NCBI RefSeq assembly: GCF_000380335.1
Contig: NC_021149.1
Location: 3,400,501 to 3,464,500, forward strand
Source: Azotobacter vinelandii CA
GTDB lineage: Bacteria; Pseudomonadota; Gammaproteobacteria; Pseudomonadales; Pseudomonadaceae
Length of the DNA stretch: 64,000 bases
Direction of reading: 5' to 3'
In this document: positions 47,756 through 56,784 of the stretch, piece after piece
Layout of the letters: each line of letters opens with the position of its first letter
How positions within the stretch are numbered: position 1 is the first letter of the stretch
Notes under the pieces: generated by a model
Databases searched by the model: none
Seen by the model: only the letters and a program-made list of their open reading frames with translations
Told to the model about the DNA's origin: nothing
Program-made: the position numbers and the translations under genes

Positions 47756-48556
47756 ATTATCGCTTCCTGTTTTTATCGATATGTGCAGCCAGCAAGCTGT
47801 CCGGGAAAGAGGAGAAGGAAAAGTCGACTACTCGAACAGCTTTTCCGTCCTCGGCTTTGCATGCGGCGATCCTTTCCCGCGCCCGGCGTAAATTCGCCCC
47901 AGCCATCAGCGGGTGAGCAAACAGTGCACGGACCGACCGTTTCCAGTCGGATAGCCTCCATCCAACACGATTGAAAGCATCCACTACGGATCGATACCCC
48001 CACGCCAAACAACGCAACCCGGAATCAGAACCGCCATGGGAGGCAAGCGTCATTTCCCGCCTGCGGCTTGTCTTAATGTCAAAATGATGTCATTTTCACG
48101 AGTTATTTACGTTTTTTTCACACTTTTTTCACATTTTGGCAAGTGACAATTCGATGGCGCTCAGTGTTTCAAGACCACTGTCGAGATGTTCCAGAGGCTC
48201 GGCTTGCCGGCGTGCGGGTATCGGACCCGCACCGGTACCGCGATGAAGATCAAGGGGGGCGGCGGACATCCGGGCCACCGATCGGAAGCCGAAGAGGACG
48301 ACGACGGCCTGTACCGCACCGCCCCCCGGCAATCGCTCGGGTCCAGCAGGCCTATGCCCCGTGCGGCTAGCCGAGGCTCACACGTGGCGACCGGAGGCGC
48401 TGCGCCGCACCTGGGCAATCCGATATGCCCGGCCAGGCATTGGGGTCGGCTATGCGATATATAACTGTGCTAAGGGACACAGCCTGTCGGAATTGCCCGA
48501 CACCGCCAGGGGACGGTCTAGACTCGATTTCTCAAAGCTCCCAAGGAAAATCGAGC
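47756..48556. other. Region between algE and the DUF3313 gene
   Basis: About 800 bp with no supported gene on either strand. The segment 48050-48140 is strongly AT-rich and probably holds the algE promoter. The rest is GC-rich and featureless by eye. Confidence 0.5.
48081..48096. promoter_or_regulatory. Palindrome in the AT-rich algE upstream region
   Basis: AAAATGA-TG-TCATTTT is a perfect 16-bp inverted repeat about 330 bp upstream of algE. A regulator site is possible; no named regulator is inferred. Confidence 0.35.
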
Positions 48557-49252
48557 ATGTGCTTCTGGAGACTCATGATCGTCGCCTTGGCACTCGCCGG
48601 CGCCGCCTGCAGCAACGTCCCCTCCTCCGAGAGCCGACATTCGGGCTTTCTCGGCGACTACAGCAGGCTGGTCAAGGACCCGTACTGGGACAACAGTGAA
48701 TACTGGGTCAAGCCGGACCTGAAGCTGCGCCAGGACTACGACAAGCGGATCGTCCTCGAACCCGCCCGCTACTACGTCGACCCCGCCACCCAGAAGTTGA
48801 TCGCCGAGCGCGGCGAGGAAACCGCCAAGGTCCTGGCCCATCTCGACCAGGCTATCCGCCGCGAGCTGCAGGCCGGCGGCTACCAGTTGGTGAAATCCGG
48901 CGATACGCGCAGCCTGCGCCTGCGCCCGGCGATCACCGGCCTGATCCGCAACGCCCGCGACCTGAAGCCCACCGAGTACATTCCCATCGGCTTTCTCGTC
49001 GGTGCCGGCATGCAGCTCACCGGTGTGCGTGACCAGCAGGTACGAATCTTTTTCGAGACCGAAATCCGCAACGCCAGAACAGGGGAACTCCTTGCCCAGT
49101 CGGTCAGCGCTGCCAGCGGCAACGAGATCTCGCCCTCCGTCAAGGCTAGCGCCAGCGACACTTACCAGGCCCTGGACGACTGGGCCCGGCAGGTGCGCGA
49201 GCGCCTGGACCGGGCCTATCGCGAGAGCGCCGAACAGCGGGCCGGGCGTTGA
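48557..49252 (+). CDS. DUF3313-type lipoprotein
   Basis: This 231-residue protein is a predicted lipoprotein. The start at 48557 gives MCFWRLMIVALALAGAACSN with lipobox AGAAC, behind AAGGAAAA; the upstream frame has no similarity. The mature part matches DUF3313: SGFLGDYSRL near the start, then KRIVLEPARYYVD and RLRPAITGLIRNARDLKP. The central PIGFLVGAGMQLTGVRDQQV looks like a glycine-rich hinge, and the C-terminus, ALDDWARQVRERLDRA, is helical. Residue two after Cys is not Asp, so outer-membrane sorting is expected. The function is unknown. Confidence 0.88.
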   Translation: MCFWRLMIVALALAGAACSNVPSSESRHSGFLGDYSRLVKDPYWDNSEYWVKPDLKLRQDYDKRIVLEPARYYVDPATQKLIAERGEETAKVLAHLDQAIRRELQAGGYQLVKSGDTRSLRLRPAITGLIRNARDLKPTEYIPIGFLVGAGMQLTGVRDQQVRIFFETEIRNARTGELLAQSVSAASGNEISPSVKASASDTYQALDDWARQVRERLDRAYRESAEQRAGR

Positions 49253-49562
49253 GCCAAGCCTGTGGCTGGTCAAGGTCGCAGGTGGTCGAGGTCGAGCGGA
49301 TCGCCCGGATGCAGGCCCAGCCTGTCGCGAATATCCCGGACACGGCGTCGTACTCGCCTGTTCGCGCAGGACCGGCCCGCAGCGCGGCCGGAAACCGTTG
49401 CGCACGGCGATCCGCTCAACACATCGAGGAGCTCGAGGTCGCGGTGCGGTTCGCACGCTTTCGCGAACGCAAAGGGCCTGACGTCGATCATGCGCGGCAT
49501 CCAGCCCTCCCTGGGATCTTCGCGTACCGCGTAGCAGGCAGTTGTGCGGCAGTCGAGCGGAG
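49253..49562. other. Intergenic region, nothing recognised
   Basis: About 310 bp between convergent genes. No gene, RNA or clear terminator was seen. Confidence 0.5.
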
Positions 49563-50051
49563 TCAGGGGCTGATTGAATAGCCCCGGGCGCTCATACAGT
49601 TGCTATAGGCTTGTTCGACGCTTGCGCTACTTTGCTCGCTGTCCCGCTCCGTACGCCGCTCCTGGCGGCGCTCCTGACGCTGCCGGGACGCACCGACCGC
49701 AGCACCGGCGGCGGCTGCCTGGCGTGCCTGCTCCTGTCGGTATTCCTCCTTGAGCTCGTCGCCGGCCCGATCATAGACATTCTCATGCTGTCGACCGCGT
49801 GCCTCGGCAGCCACTGAACCGGCCACGGCCCCGCTCGCCGCGCCGCGCACGCGCCCACCGCCCCGGGAGTCATTGCTCTGACTGGACGAATCGGCTTGAG
49901 CGCCGGCCTGCGACTGACAGGCCGCGACGTCCGCCTGGATCTGTTGCGGGCTTTGGCCCTTCAGTGGAACCACGGTCGCCGCCCGGACATCGAACAAGAC
50001 ACCGGCCAGTAGCAGCCCGGCGAAGGCATGTACGGCTGTAGGTCGAGGCAT
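49563..50051 (-). CDS. Secreted Gln/Ala-rich glycine-zipper-like protein
   Basis: This 162-residue exported protein has a signal peptide (MPRPTAVHAFAGLLLAGVLF, cleaved near VRA). A Gln-rich region, GQSPQQIQADVAACQSQAGA, follows, then a glycine-zipper-like RVRGAASGAVAGSVAAEARG. A long charged helix (ELKEEYRQEQARQAAAAGAA) comes next, and the C-terminal SVEQAYSNCMSARGYSI has the conserved Cys. The last element occurs in small envelope proteins of pseudomonads with YMGG-like or glycine-zipper cores. A ribosome site GGAGGATT-like sequence precedes the start. The function is unknown. Confidence 0.8.
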   Translation of the reverse strand: MPRPTAVHAFAGLLLAGVLFDVRAATVVPLKGQSPQQIQADVAACQSQAGAQADSSSQSNDSRGGGRVRGAASGAVAGSVAAEARGRQHENVYDRAGDELKEEYRQEQARQAAAAGAAVGASRQRQERRQERRTERDSEQSSASVEQAYSNCMSARGYSISP

Positions 50052-50299
50052 GAAACAATCCTCCGAGAAGTCAAAGCACTTGGACTATAGTCCAACAGGT
50101 CATCGGCGCTTGACCGCTGGGCGTCTTCCAGGGGTATGCCACCTGCCAAGGATGTAGCAGGGCAAGCGGCGGTACCTCGGCCGATCACAGCAGAGCGGTT
50201 GGCCGTCGGCCTCGACCCGGTAGTGAGGCTGATCCCAAACCCTGGGCCATTTGAAACTGGAAATTCCGACATGATGAACCCGACCGGACCGGCGGGTCA

Positions 50300-50450
50300 T
50301 GCCGCGAAGAAGAAGAGCCAGTGCGCCGACGAACAGATCCTTCGCGCTCAAGCAGACCGAACCGGCCACGCCCCTGTCCGCGGTGTGTCGCAAGAGGGGT
50401 ATCAGCGATGCCACCTTCTACAACTGGCGGACGAAATTCGGCGGCCTGTA
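50300..50450 (+). pseudogene. IS3-family OrfA remnant
   Basis: The plus strand reads KKSQCADEQILRAQAD, then in shifted frames GVSQEGYQRCH and GISDATFYNWRTKFGGL. This is the short OrfA helix-turn-helix protein of IS3-type elements (KKSQxxDEQIxxALKQxExG ... GISxATFYxWRxKYGGL) with frameshifts. OrfB is missing. Confidence 0.75.
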
Positions 50451-50574
50451 GCCGATCGCTGGACAAGGCCATGCATGCTGCAGGATACCCCGGCAAAACA
50501 GACAGCCAGTGCGATCGACGCGGTACAGAGCATGGATTCTGTCGCCGATGCGTTATCCGGTTGACGCCCCCTTC

Positions 50575-51456
50575 TCACGAAGTCGAACTCGACACGGCGG
50601 CGAACGCCTCGGCGATGGCGTCGATGACCACCCGGACCCTGGCGGTGTGGCGTACATCCTTATGGGTCACCAGCCAGATGTCGTAGGGCGGACATGCGCG
50701 CGCGGGCCACAGACGCAGCAAACCGTCGGCCTCGCCGAGCGGTAGCGGGATCTCGCCAACGCCCAGGCCATTGGCCACCGCGCGGCGCACCAGCAGGCCG
50801 GAGGTGCAGGTCATGGCGATGCGTCCGTGGGTGATTGGTTCGCAAGCCAGCGTCACTTCCTTGCCACTGTCCAGATACGGCTGGTAGAGCACCAGGTCAT
50901 GCCCGGCGAACGCCGTGCCGGGCTCGGGCACACCATGGGCCCGCACGTAGTCCGCCGAGGCGAAGATGGCACTGCTCCAGCGCGCGACGCGACGCACGAT
51001 CAGTTCGGGATTCTCCGGCTTGAGGGTGCGCACCGCGATGTCCGCCTCGCGCTTGCTCAGATTGAGCAACTGGGTCGAGGCCTGCAGTTGCACCTCGATG
51101 CCGGGCTGCGCCTGGCGCAGACGGGCGATCGCCGGGATCACGAAGTCGGTGGCGAACGAGTCGGTGGTGGTGACCCGCACCACGCCGCTCATGCGGCCGT
51201 CCATGCCGAGGATCTGCCGCTGCAGCTCGGCGGCCGAATCCTCCATGTTCAGCGCCGCGGCCATCGCCACTTCGCCGGCGGCCGTCAAGCTGTAGCCGCT
51301 GGAAGTGCGCAGGAACAGGGTGGCACCCAAGGCACGTTCCAGGGAGGCCAGGCGGCGCCCGACGGTGGCCTGGTCGACGCCCAGCGTCCGGGCCGCCCCC
51401 CGCAGGGTCTGCTCGCGGCACAGAGCGAGAAAGATCCGCGCATCGTCCCAGTTCAT
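50575..51456 (-). CDS. LysR-family transcriptional regulator
   Basis: This 293-residue LysR-type regulator has the N-terminal winged helix MNWDDARIFLALCREQTLRG with TLGVDQATVGRRLASLERAL, followed by an effector-binding domain (GVVRVTTTDSFATDFVIPAI onward). The start at 51456 follows GGAGAG; an upstream Met is less likely. It is divergent from the MFS transporter gene at 51586 with a 129-bp intergenic region, the classic arrangement in which the regulator controls its neighbour and itself. A candidate LysR box was not pinned down. The effector is unknown. Confidence 0.92.
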   Translation of the reverse strand: MNWDDARIFLALCREQTLRGAARTLGVDQATVGRRLASLERALGATLFLRTSSGYSLTAAGEVAMAAALNMEDSAAELQRQILGMDGRMSGVVRVTTTDSFATDFVIPAIARLRQAQPGIEVQLQASTQLLNLSKREADIAVRTLKPENPELIVRRVARWSSAIFASADYVRAHGVPEPGTAFAGHDLVLYQPYLDSGKEVTLACEPITHGRIAMTCTSGLLVRRAVANGLGVGEIPLPLGEADGLLRLWPARACPPYDIWLVTHKDVRHTARVRVVIDAIAEAFAAVSSSTS

Positions 51457-51585
51457 ACGCTCTCTCCAATGATGCAAATTTGCATTCATAGCAATGAAAA
51501 TCGCTGCATTATTTCATCGATCGGTACCTCTATGATCCCTCGCATCGCCATCGACTGCGCTTCGTGACAGGCGCAAGGGGTCATC

Positions 51586-52812
51586 ATGAATACCGAACAC
51601 GCCGACCTCGCAGTCGAGCGCGCTTCGCCATGGCTGCCGATCTGGGCCGGCCTGTGTGCCAGCCTGGTCGGCATCGGTCTTGCCCGCTTCGCCTATACCT
51701 CCCTGGTGTCCGCGCTGATCGAAGCGCACTGGTTCTCCCCATCGGCGGTGATCTACCTGGGAGCGGCCAATCTCGCCGGCTACCTCATCGGAGCGCTGGG
51801 AGGACGGCCGCTCGCCGCCCGCTGGTCGGACACCGGAGCACTGCGCGCCATGATGGTGCTGGTGGCCCTGTCGTTCTTCGCCTGTGCCGTACCGCTGTCC
51901 ATGACCTGGTTTTTCGGCTGGCGGCTGCTGTCCGGCATCGCCGGCGGGGTGATCATGGTGCTCGTGGCAAGTACCATCCTGCCGCATGTCGCGCCGAACC
52001 GGCGCGGCCTGGCCAGCGGCGCGATCTTCCTCGGCGTCGGCCTGGGCATCGCCGCCTCGGGCAGCCTGGTGCCGCTCCTGCTCTCCTTCGGCCTGTCGCA
52101 GGCCTGGCTGGGTCTGGGCGGGATAGCGCTGCTGCTGACGGCCACCAGTTGGTTCGGCTGGCCTCGGGAAAGCCCGCCTGCGCCGCTCATCTCCGGCGCA
52201 TCCGCCGTGCGCGGCTCGACGGGCGTCTACGTGCTGTTCGCCCAATATGCGCTGATGGCCGCCGGGCTGGTGGCGCCGATGATGTTCCTGGTCGACTACG
52301 TCAGCCGCGGCCTCGGCGCCGGCAGCCACAGCGGCGCGCTGATCTGGACGCTGTACGGGGTGGGCGCCATCGTCGGGCCGGTGGTGTATGGGTTCCTGGC
52401 CGACCACTGGGGCGCGCGCTCGGCGATTCGCCTGGTGCTGCTGGTCCAGGCCGGTGCTCTCGCGCTGCTGGTGACGGTCGTCGACCTGCGCCTGCTGGCC
52501 GTCGCGGCGCTGGCGATAGGTTCGTTTCCGCCCGGCATAGTGCCGCTGGCACTGGCCCGCGTGCGGCAGTTGGTTGCCGGACATCACCAGCAGAGCGCCA
52601 CCTGGAGCCGTGCCACGGTGTCCTTCGCGAGCTTCCAGGCGCTGGCCGGTTATGCCTATTCGGCGCTGTTCTCCGCCAGCCACGGCCACTACACGCTGCT
52701 GTTCTCCGTCGCTGCGGGCGCCATCGGTCTGGCCCTGGCGCTGGATCTGCTGCTGGCGTTCAAGAAAGTCTTCCGCCCCGCCACCGGAGCCGACGCGACA
52801 CCGGAGGCATAG
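51586..52812 (+). CDS. YbfB/YjiJ-family MFS transporter
   Basis: This 408-residue inner-membrane transporter belongs to the YbfB/YjiJ group of the major facilitator superfamily. The start is followed by ASPWLPIWAGLCASLVGIGL and ARFAYTSLVSALI, which is the family signature (GIGLARFAYTPL). Further spans include IYLGAANLAGYLIGALGGRP and GAIFLGVGLGIAASGSLVPL, with many Gly and small residues as usual for the family. The divergent LysR gene probably controls it. Export of small metabolites is a guess from the superfamily; no substrate is known from context. A hairpin at 52990-53022 may terminate it. Confidence 0.9.
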   Translation: MNTEHADLAVERASPWLPIWAGLCASLVGIGLARFAYTSLVSALIEAHWFSPSAVIYLGAANLAGYLIGALGGRPLAARWSDTGALRAMMVLVALSFFACAVPLSMTWFFGWRLLSGIAGGVIMVLVASTILPHVAPNRRGLASGAIFLGVGLGIAASGSLVPLLLSFGLSQAWLGLGGIALLLTATSWFGWPRESPPAPLISGASAVRGSTGVYVLFAQYALMAAGLVAPMMFLVDYVSRGLGAGSHSGALIWTLYGVGAIVGPVVYGFLADHWGARSAIRLVLLVQAGALALLVTVVDLRLLAVAALAIGSFPPGIVPLALARVRQLVAGHHQQSATWSRATVSFASFQALAGYAYSALFSASHGHYTLLFSVAAGAIGLALALDLLLAFKKVFRPATGADATPEA

Positions 52813-52989
52813 GAAGACGTTCGCATCGAAAGCGGCGATGCGGGTCCCTGGCTGCCGAGATCCGCTTGTAGCCCTGGTCCGTCCCGGAGTCGGCGGACAA
52901 GTGGTCAAGGGCTGGCGCTCGCATATGCAGTTCAAACTCCGTCGGGCCGGCACAAGCCTCGCGCCAACCCGCACCCACCGACATCGCCC

Positions 52990-53022
52990 AGGGCCATCGA
53001 CTCGCGGAGTCGACATGGCCCT
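52990..53022. terminator. Bidirectional terminator-like hairpin
   Basis: AGGGCCATCGACTC and GAGTCGACATGGCCCT form a long stem with a GCG loop and one bulge, between the convergent MFS and AtoE genes. There is no T tract. Confidence 0.6.
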
Positions 53023-53031
53023 CTGCGCCGA

Positions 53032-54471
53032 TCAGGGCACAAGCGGCGGTCGGTATTCCAATGTCGTTCCCAACGCCCAGAGAAGTACCAGCACCAACGG
53101 CGCATGCACCACCAGTTGGACGAAGGAAAAGCCGATCACGTCGCGCGCCTTCAGTCCCAGCACACCCAGCAGAGGCAGCATGTAGAACGGGTTGATCAGG
53201 TTGGGCAGCGCCTCGGCGGCATTGTAGATCTGCACCGCCCAGCCCAGGTGGTAGCGCAGTTCGTTGGCGACCTGCATCACGTAGGGCGCCTCGATGATCC
53301 ACTTGCCGCCCCCCGACGGAATGAAGAACCCGAGCACGGCCGAATACACCCCCATCAGCAGAGCGTAGGTGTCGTGCGAGGCGACCTGCACGAAGAGCGT
53401 GGAAATGTGATGGGTAAGGGTCTGGCCGTCGCCACCGGCGACCTTGGTCATGATCGCGGCGATGGAACCGTACAGCGGAAACTGGATCAGCACCCCGGCG
53501 GTGGCCGGCACCGCGCGCGCCACGGCATCGAGGAAGCTGCGCGGCCGCCAGTGAAGCAGCGCGCCGAGCATCAGGAACAGCAGGTTGTAGGTGTTGAGCC
53601 CGGAAATCGCCTCGATGGCCGGCTTGCTGGCGAACTCCTGGGCCAGCCAGCCGGCGGCGAGCAGAACCAGCAGGATGATCAGCAGCGGGCTGTATTCCAG
53701 CCACTCGCCGGGGCGCGTGCGCTGCGCCGGTGGCGGCGGCGCGAAGCCCGGGTCGACCCCGCAGGCCTGCGCGGTGCGCGCGCTGGCGGCGCCCGGCGCG
53801 GTGACATAGGCGACCAGCAGCGACACCAGCACGAGCGCCACCAGCAGTACGCCGGACTGCCAGAGGAAGATGGTCTCGGTGAAGGGAATGACGCCGGTGA
53901 TCGACAGGATCGAAGGCGGCAGGCTGCCCGGATTCGCCTGCAACTGCGCCGCCGAGGACGACAGGCCGAGCGCCCACACCGCGCCCAGGCCCAGGTAGGC
54001 GGCGGCGCCGGCCGCCCGGTAGTCCATGCGCAACTCCTCGCGGCGCGCCAGCGCGCGCACCAGCAAGCCGCCGAACACCAGGCTCAGGCCCCAGTTCAGC
54101 AGCGAGGCGAGCATCGAGATCAGGGCCACCCAGCAGACCGCCGAGCGACCGTTGTTCGGCACGGCCGCGAGCAGGCCGATCAGCCGGGAGGCCGGCGGCG
54201 AGCTGGCGACCACGTAGCCGCCGATGACCACGAAGGCCATCTGCATGGTGAACGGGATCAGGCTCCAGAAACCGTCGCCGAAGGCCTTGGCGGTCTCGGC
54301 CGGGCGCGCGCCCATGGCCAGCGCCGCCAGCGCGACGACGACCACCGCCAGCACGGCGAATACCCAGGAATCGGGAAACCAGCGCTCGGCCCAGTTCGAA
54401 CAATTGATTGCGAAACGGGCATAGCGACTGTCTTCTTCGATGTAGCGACGGTCTTCGGCACAGGTTGCCAT
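53032..54471 (-). CDS. atoE: Short-chain fatty acid transporter (AtoE family)
   Basis: This 479-residue polytopic membrane protein is of the AtoE/SCFA transporter family, which takes up short-chain fatty acids such as acetoacetate or butyrate. Family segments visible are WFPDSWVFAVLAVVVVALAA, GFWSLIPFTMQMAFVVIGGY, SPPASRLIGLLAAVPNNGRS, and the conserved FIPSGGGKWIIEAPYVM and NPFYMLPLLGVLGLKARD. The start at 54471 (MATCAEDRRYIEED) follows AAGGAAAA. It lies downstream of a 3-hydroxyacyl-CoA dehydrogenase gene on the same strand, 135 bp away. This supports a role in butyrate or hydroxybutyrate use, relevant to PHB-storing bacteria. Confidence 0.92.
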   Translation of the reverse strand: MATCAEDRRYIEEDSRYARFAINCSNWAERWFPDSWVFAVLAVVVVALAALAMGARPAETAKAFGDGFWSLIPFTMQMAFVVIGGYVVASSPPASRLIGLLAAVPNNGRSAVCWVALISMLASLLNWGLSLVFGGLLVRALARREELRMDYRAAGAAAYLGLGAVWALGLSSSAAQLQANPGSLPPSILSITGVIPFTETIFLWQSGVLLVALVLVSLLVAYVTAPGAASARTAQACGVDPGFAPPPPAQRTRPGEWLEYSPLLIILLVLLAAGWLAQEFASKPAIEAISGLNTYNLLFLMLGALLHWRPRSFLDAVARAVPATAGVLIQFPLYGSIAAIMTKVAGGDGQTLTHHISTLFVQVASHDTYALLMGVYSAVLGFFIPSGGGKWIIEAPYVMQVANELRYHLGWAVQIYNAAEALPNLINPFYMLPLLGVLGLKARDVIGFSFVQLVVHAPLVLVLLWALGTTLEYRPPLVP

Positions 54472-54606
54472 GACGTTTTTCCTTGTCGGTCGTTGTTGTT
54501 CTTCGGCAGCCGGCACCGGCCGCTTTCCCCATTGGCCACGCCAGGTTTCTCACATTCGCCGCTGCCGCGCCAGTCCCGGCAGCGGAGCGTCCCCCGGCGT
54601 TGCCGC

Positions 54607-55530
54607 TCAGGGCTTCAGGGCATGGCGCAACTGGTGGGCGCGCCGCTGCAGAACCCGCGCGCGGCGGGCCTCGTCCCAGCGGTAGAAGCCCTCGCCGCTG
54701 CGCAGGCCGGTATGGCCCTCGCCGACCCTCGCCTCGAGAAGGGCCAGCACGCTCTCGTCGTCGGCCAGGGTCGGCATGAGGTGGCGGGAGATATCCAGGA
54801 AAGTGTCCAGACCGCCCATGTCGGCCGCCTCCAGCGGACCGACCATGGCGTAGCGACGGCCGAGCGAAGCGCGCATCACCCGGTCGACGGTTTCCGCGCT
54901 GGCGGCGCCGCTCCGCACGATGTGCAGCGCCTCGCGCAGCACGGCGAACTGCAGGCGGTTGCCGATGAACCCGGGGATGGCCTTGTCGAGCACCACGGCC
55001 TCCAGCTCCATCCCCGCCAGCAGCGTGCGGACAGCTTCGAGGTGCTCGGCGCGGGTGGCGCTGCCCGGGACGATCTCCACCAGCGGAATCAGGTGTGGCG
55101 GATTCCAGAAATGCGCGATCAGCAGCCGCTCGGGATGGCGCATGCCCTCGGCCAGGGCGTCCGGCGGCAGGCCGCTGGTGTTGCTGGCGATGACCGTCCC
55201 GGTACCGACCAGCGCCTCCAGTTCGGCATACAGCGCCCGCTTGAGCTCGAGCCGCTCGGGAATCGCCTCGATCAGCAGCCGCGCATCGGCCACGTCCGCG
55301 AGCCGCGGGCTGACGGCGAGCCGCGCCAGGGTCGCGTCCGTTTGCGCGCGCTCGAAGCGCCCGGCGTCGGCCAGTTCCGCGAGGATGCTCCCGGCCATGA
55401 CGGGAACCTCGGCGAGCCGCTCCGCCGCCGGATCGCGCAGCAGGACGGCATGGCCGTGGCGGGCCAGGTGGGTGGCGATGCCGATGCCCATCAGACCAGC
55501 GCCGAGGATAACGATGGGGGATGCGCTCAT
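54607..55530 (-). CDS. 3-hydroxyacyl-CoA dehydrogenase (NAD-dependent)
   Basis: This 307-residue enzyme oxidises 3-hydroxyacyl-CoA, most likely short-chain. The start at 55530 (MSASPIVILGAGLMGIGIAT) follows AGGAG. The Rossmann fold is ILGAGLMGIGIATHLARHGH. Catalytic residues lie in IEAIPERLELKRALYAELEA (Glu/Lys), ASNTSGLPPDALAEGMRHPE (Ser/Asn) and IAHFWNPPHLIPLVEIVPGS (His, then Glu). The C-terminal dimer domain contains GFIGNRLQFAVLREALHIVR. The gene is followed by atoE, suggesting a small beta-oxidation or hydroxybutyrate operon. Annotation as 3-hydroxybutyryl-CoA dehydrogenase is possible but not proven. Confidence 0.9.
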   Translation of the reverse strand: MSASPIVILGAGLMGIGIATHLARHGHAVLLRDPAAERLAEVPVMAGSILAELADAGRFERAQTDATLARLAVSPRLADVADARLLIEAIPERLELKRALYAELEALVGTGTVIASNTSGLPPDALAEGMRHPERLLIAHFWNPPHLIPLVEIVPGSATRAEHLEAVRTLLAGMELEAVVLDKAIPGFIGNRLQFAVLREALHIVRSGAASAETVDRVMRASLGRRYAMVGPLEAADMGGLDTFLDISRHLMPTLADDESVLALLEARVGEGHTGLRSGEGFYRWDEARRARVLQRRAHQLRHALKP

Positions 55531-55575
55531 GGAGGAACTCCTGTTCTCGTTTTCGTATGGCGGCACGACCGGCAC

Positions 55576-55656
55576 GCGGCAGCCCGAAGCCCCGAGCGGA
55601 TGTCCCCGGACGATGGCGCCAGCGTTCACGTTAGCGATTTCTGGATTGCAGCCCAA
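55576..55656 (-). pseudogene. Thiolase C-terminal fragment
   Basis: The minus-strand peptide LGCNPEIANVNAGAIVRGHP followed by LGASGCR matches the thiolase signature (NxNGGAIxxGHPxGxxGxR). No thiolase sequence continues on either side. It lies just upstream of the 3-hydroxyacyl-CoA dehydrogenase, where a thiolase gene would fit functionally. Confidence 0.65.
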
Positions 55657-55864
55657 TTACTGGCCTGCCGCCAGTGCCGGGCCGCGAAAGCCCGGTCGAC
55701 CCGGTGCGCGGCAAGCCTCCCCTTTCAGGACGGGGAAGAAGGTGAGTCGGCCCTGGCGGGCCGAATACGCCAGGAGTCCGCCCCTTGCCGCCCTCTATGG
55801 GCGGCGGGCGTCTGCGACAGGCCTGTTCCAGGCCGGGACAACCATGGGGGAGCCGTGATTACCG

Positions 55865-56665
55865 TCAGTGGCGATGCGCGCTGACGCCGGGCAGTTGCGC
55901 CTGTATCCGCATCACGAAGGGGTCGCGCTCGCGGTCGCCGATGTCCGCGAAATCGATGACTTCGTAGCCGGACTGGTCCGGGCGGGGCCAGGGCGAGTCC
56001 GCCAGCGGATGCACCGCCTTCAACACCGTGCGCTCGCGGTAGCCGGCGCGTTCGCGCTCCAGGACCACCGGCAACTTGAGGTCCACCCGCCACAGCACGT
56101 CCAGCTTTTCGCCGCCGGCCATGCCACTGTAGCGGCGGTAGGGATAACCGTCGCGCCAGCCGGCCTCCTGCAACGCCAGGCCTTGCAGCACCTGCGGATC
56201 GATCAGCAGCGTATGCTGCTGCCAGGACAGCGCCGCGTCGATCATTTTCAGATCGTCCATGCGGTATTCGATGCTGCGGCGGTCTTCATGGAAGACCTTG
56301 AAAAAGAACTGCGTCCGGCCGTCGCGCTGCCAGCGCTCTCCGGTGCGCGCCCCGAGGTTTTCGAGGTCGACGCGGTCGTTTTCGCGGAAGAAGCGCCACT
56401 CGGCTTCGCCCGCTGGCGGATGGTCGTGGCTGTGGCTGTCGGCTTCGACGGCGCGGCTGGTGACGTAGCTGGCGGCCAGTTCGGGCAGCGGTTCGGTCAG
56501 GTCCAGCGCCGGCACATTGCAGTCGTCGGCGCAGACGCTGGCGGCCGCCGTATCGGCCGTGAGGCTCGGGGTCTGCGATTCGCCGCCGGGCTCATGCGCG
56601 TGCCCCGCGAGCGGCAGCAGCAGCGAGCCGGCGAACAGGAGGAAAAAGGCGGATTTCGGTTTCAT
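55865..56665 (-). CDS. Secreted protein co-oriented with alkaline phosphatase, unknown function
   Basis: This 266-residue exported protein is not assigned to a known function. The N-terminus MKPKSAFFLLFAGSLLLPLA GHA is a signal peptide. A His/Asp-rich stretch, EADSHSHDHPPAGEAEWRFF, follows. The remainder is soluble and rich in aromatic and charged residues, with GYEVIDFADIGDRERDPFVM near the end. The gene follows phoA by 119 bp on the same strand, so it may be part of the phosphate response. The His-rich stretch suggests metal handling, which is only a guess. Confidence 0.78.
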   Translation of the reverse strand: MKPKSAFFLLFAGSLLLPLAGHAHEPGGESQTPSLTADTAAASVCADDCNVPALDLTEPLPELAASYVTSRAVEADSHSHDHPPAGEAEWRFFRENDRVDLENLGARTGERWQRDGRTQFFFKVFHEDRRSIEYRMDDLKMIDAALSWQQHTLLIDPQVLQGLALQEAGWRDGYPYRRYSGMAGGEKLDVLWRVDLKLPVVLERERAGYRERTVLKAVHPLADSPWPRPDQSGYEVIDFADIGDRERDPFVMRIQAQLPGVSAHRH

Positions 56666-56703
56666 GTGTGTGGCGAGACTCGAGGCGTTCGGAAAAGGCT
56701 GAA

Positions 56704-56728
56704 GGGAGGCTCGATACCCGTGCCTCCC
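56704..56728. repeat. Hairpin between phoA and the downstream gene
   Basis: GGGAGGC and GCCTCCC form a perfect 7-bp stem with an 11-nt loop. There is no T tract; it may reduce read-through or stabilise the phoA mRNA. Confidence 0.45.
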
Positions 56729-56784
56729 GGTTCGATGACGGCCGTCGTCGCGAAGACGCCGGCCGTCCCGTTCGGACGCGGTGC

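Noticed and set aside
44642-47974. 1110-codon open frame antisense to algE
   Set aside because: The repeats in it mirror the RTX repeats of the true gene. It has no independent motif or ribosome site of note.
53104-55884. 926-codon plus-strand frame over atoE and the dehydrogenase
   Set aside because: Both minus-strand genes have family signatures; the plus frame is a shadow crossing gene boundaries.
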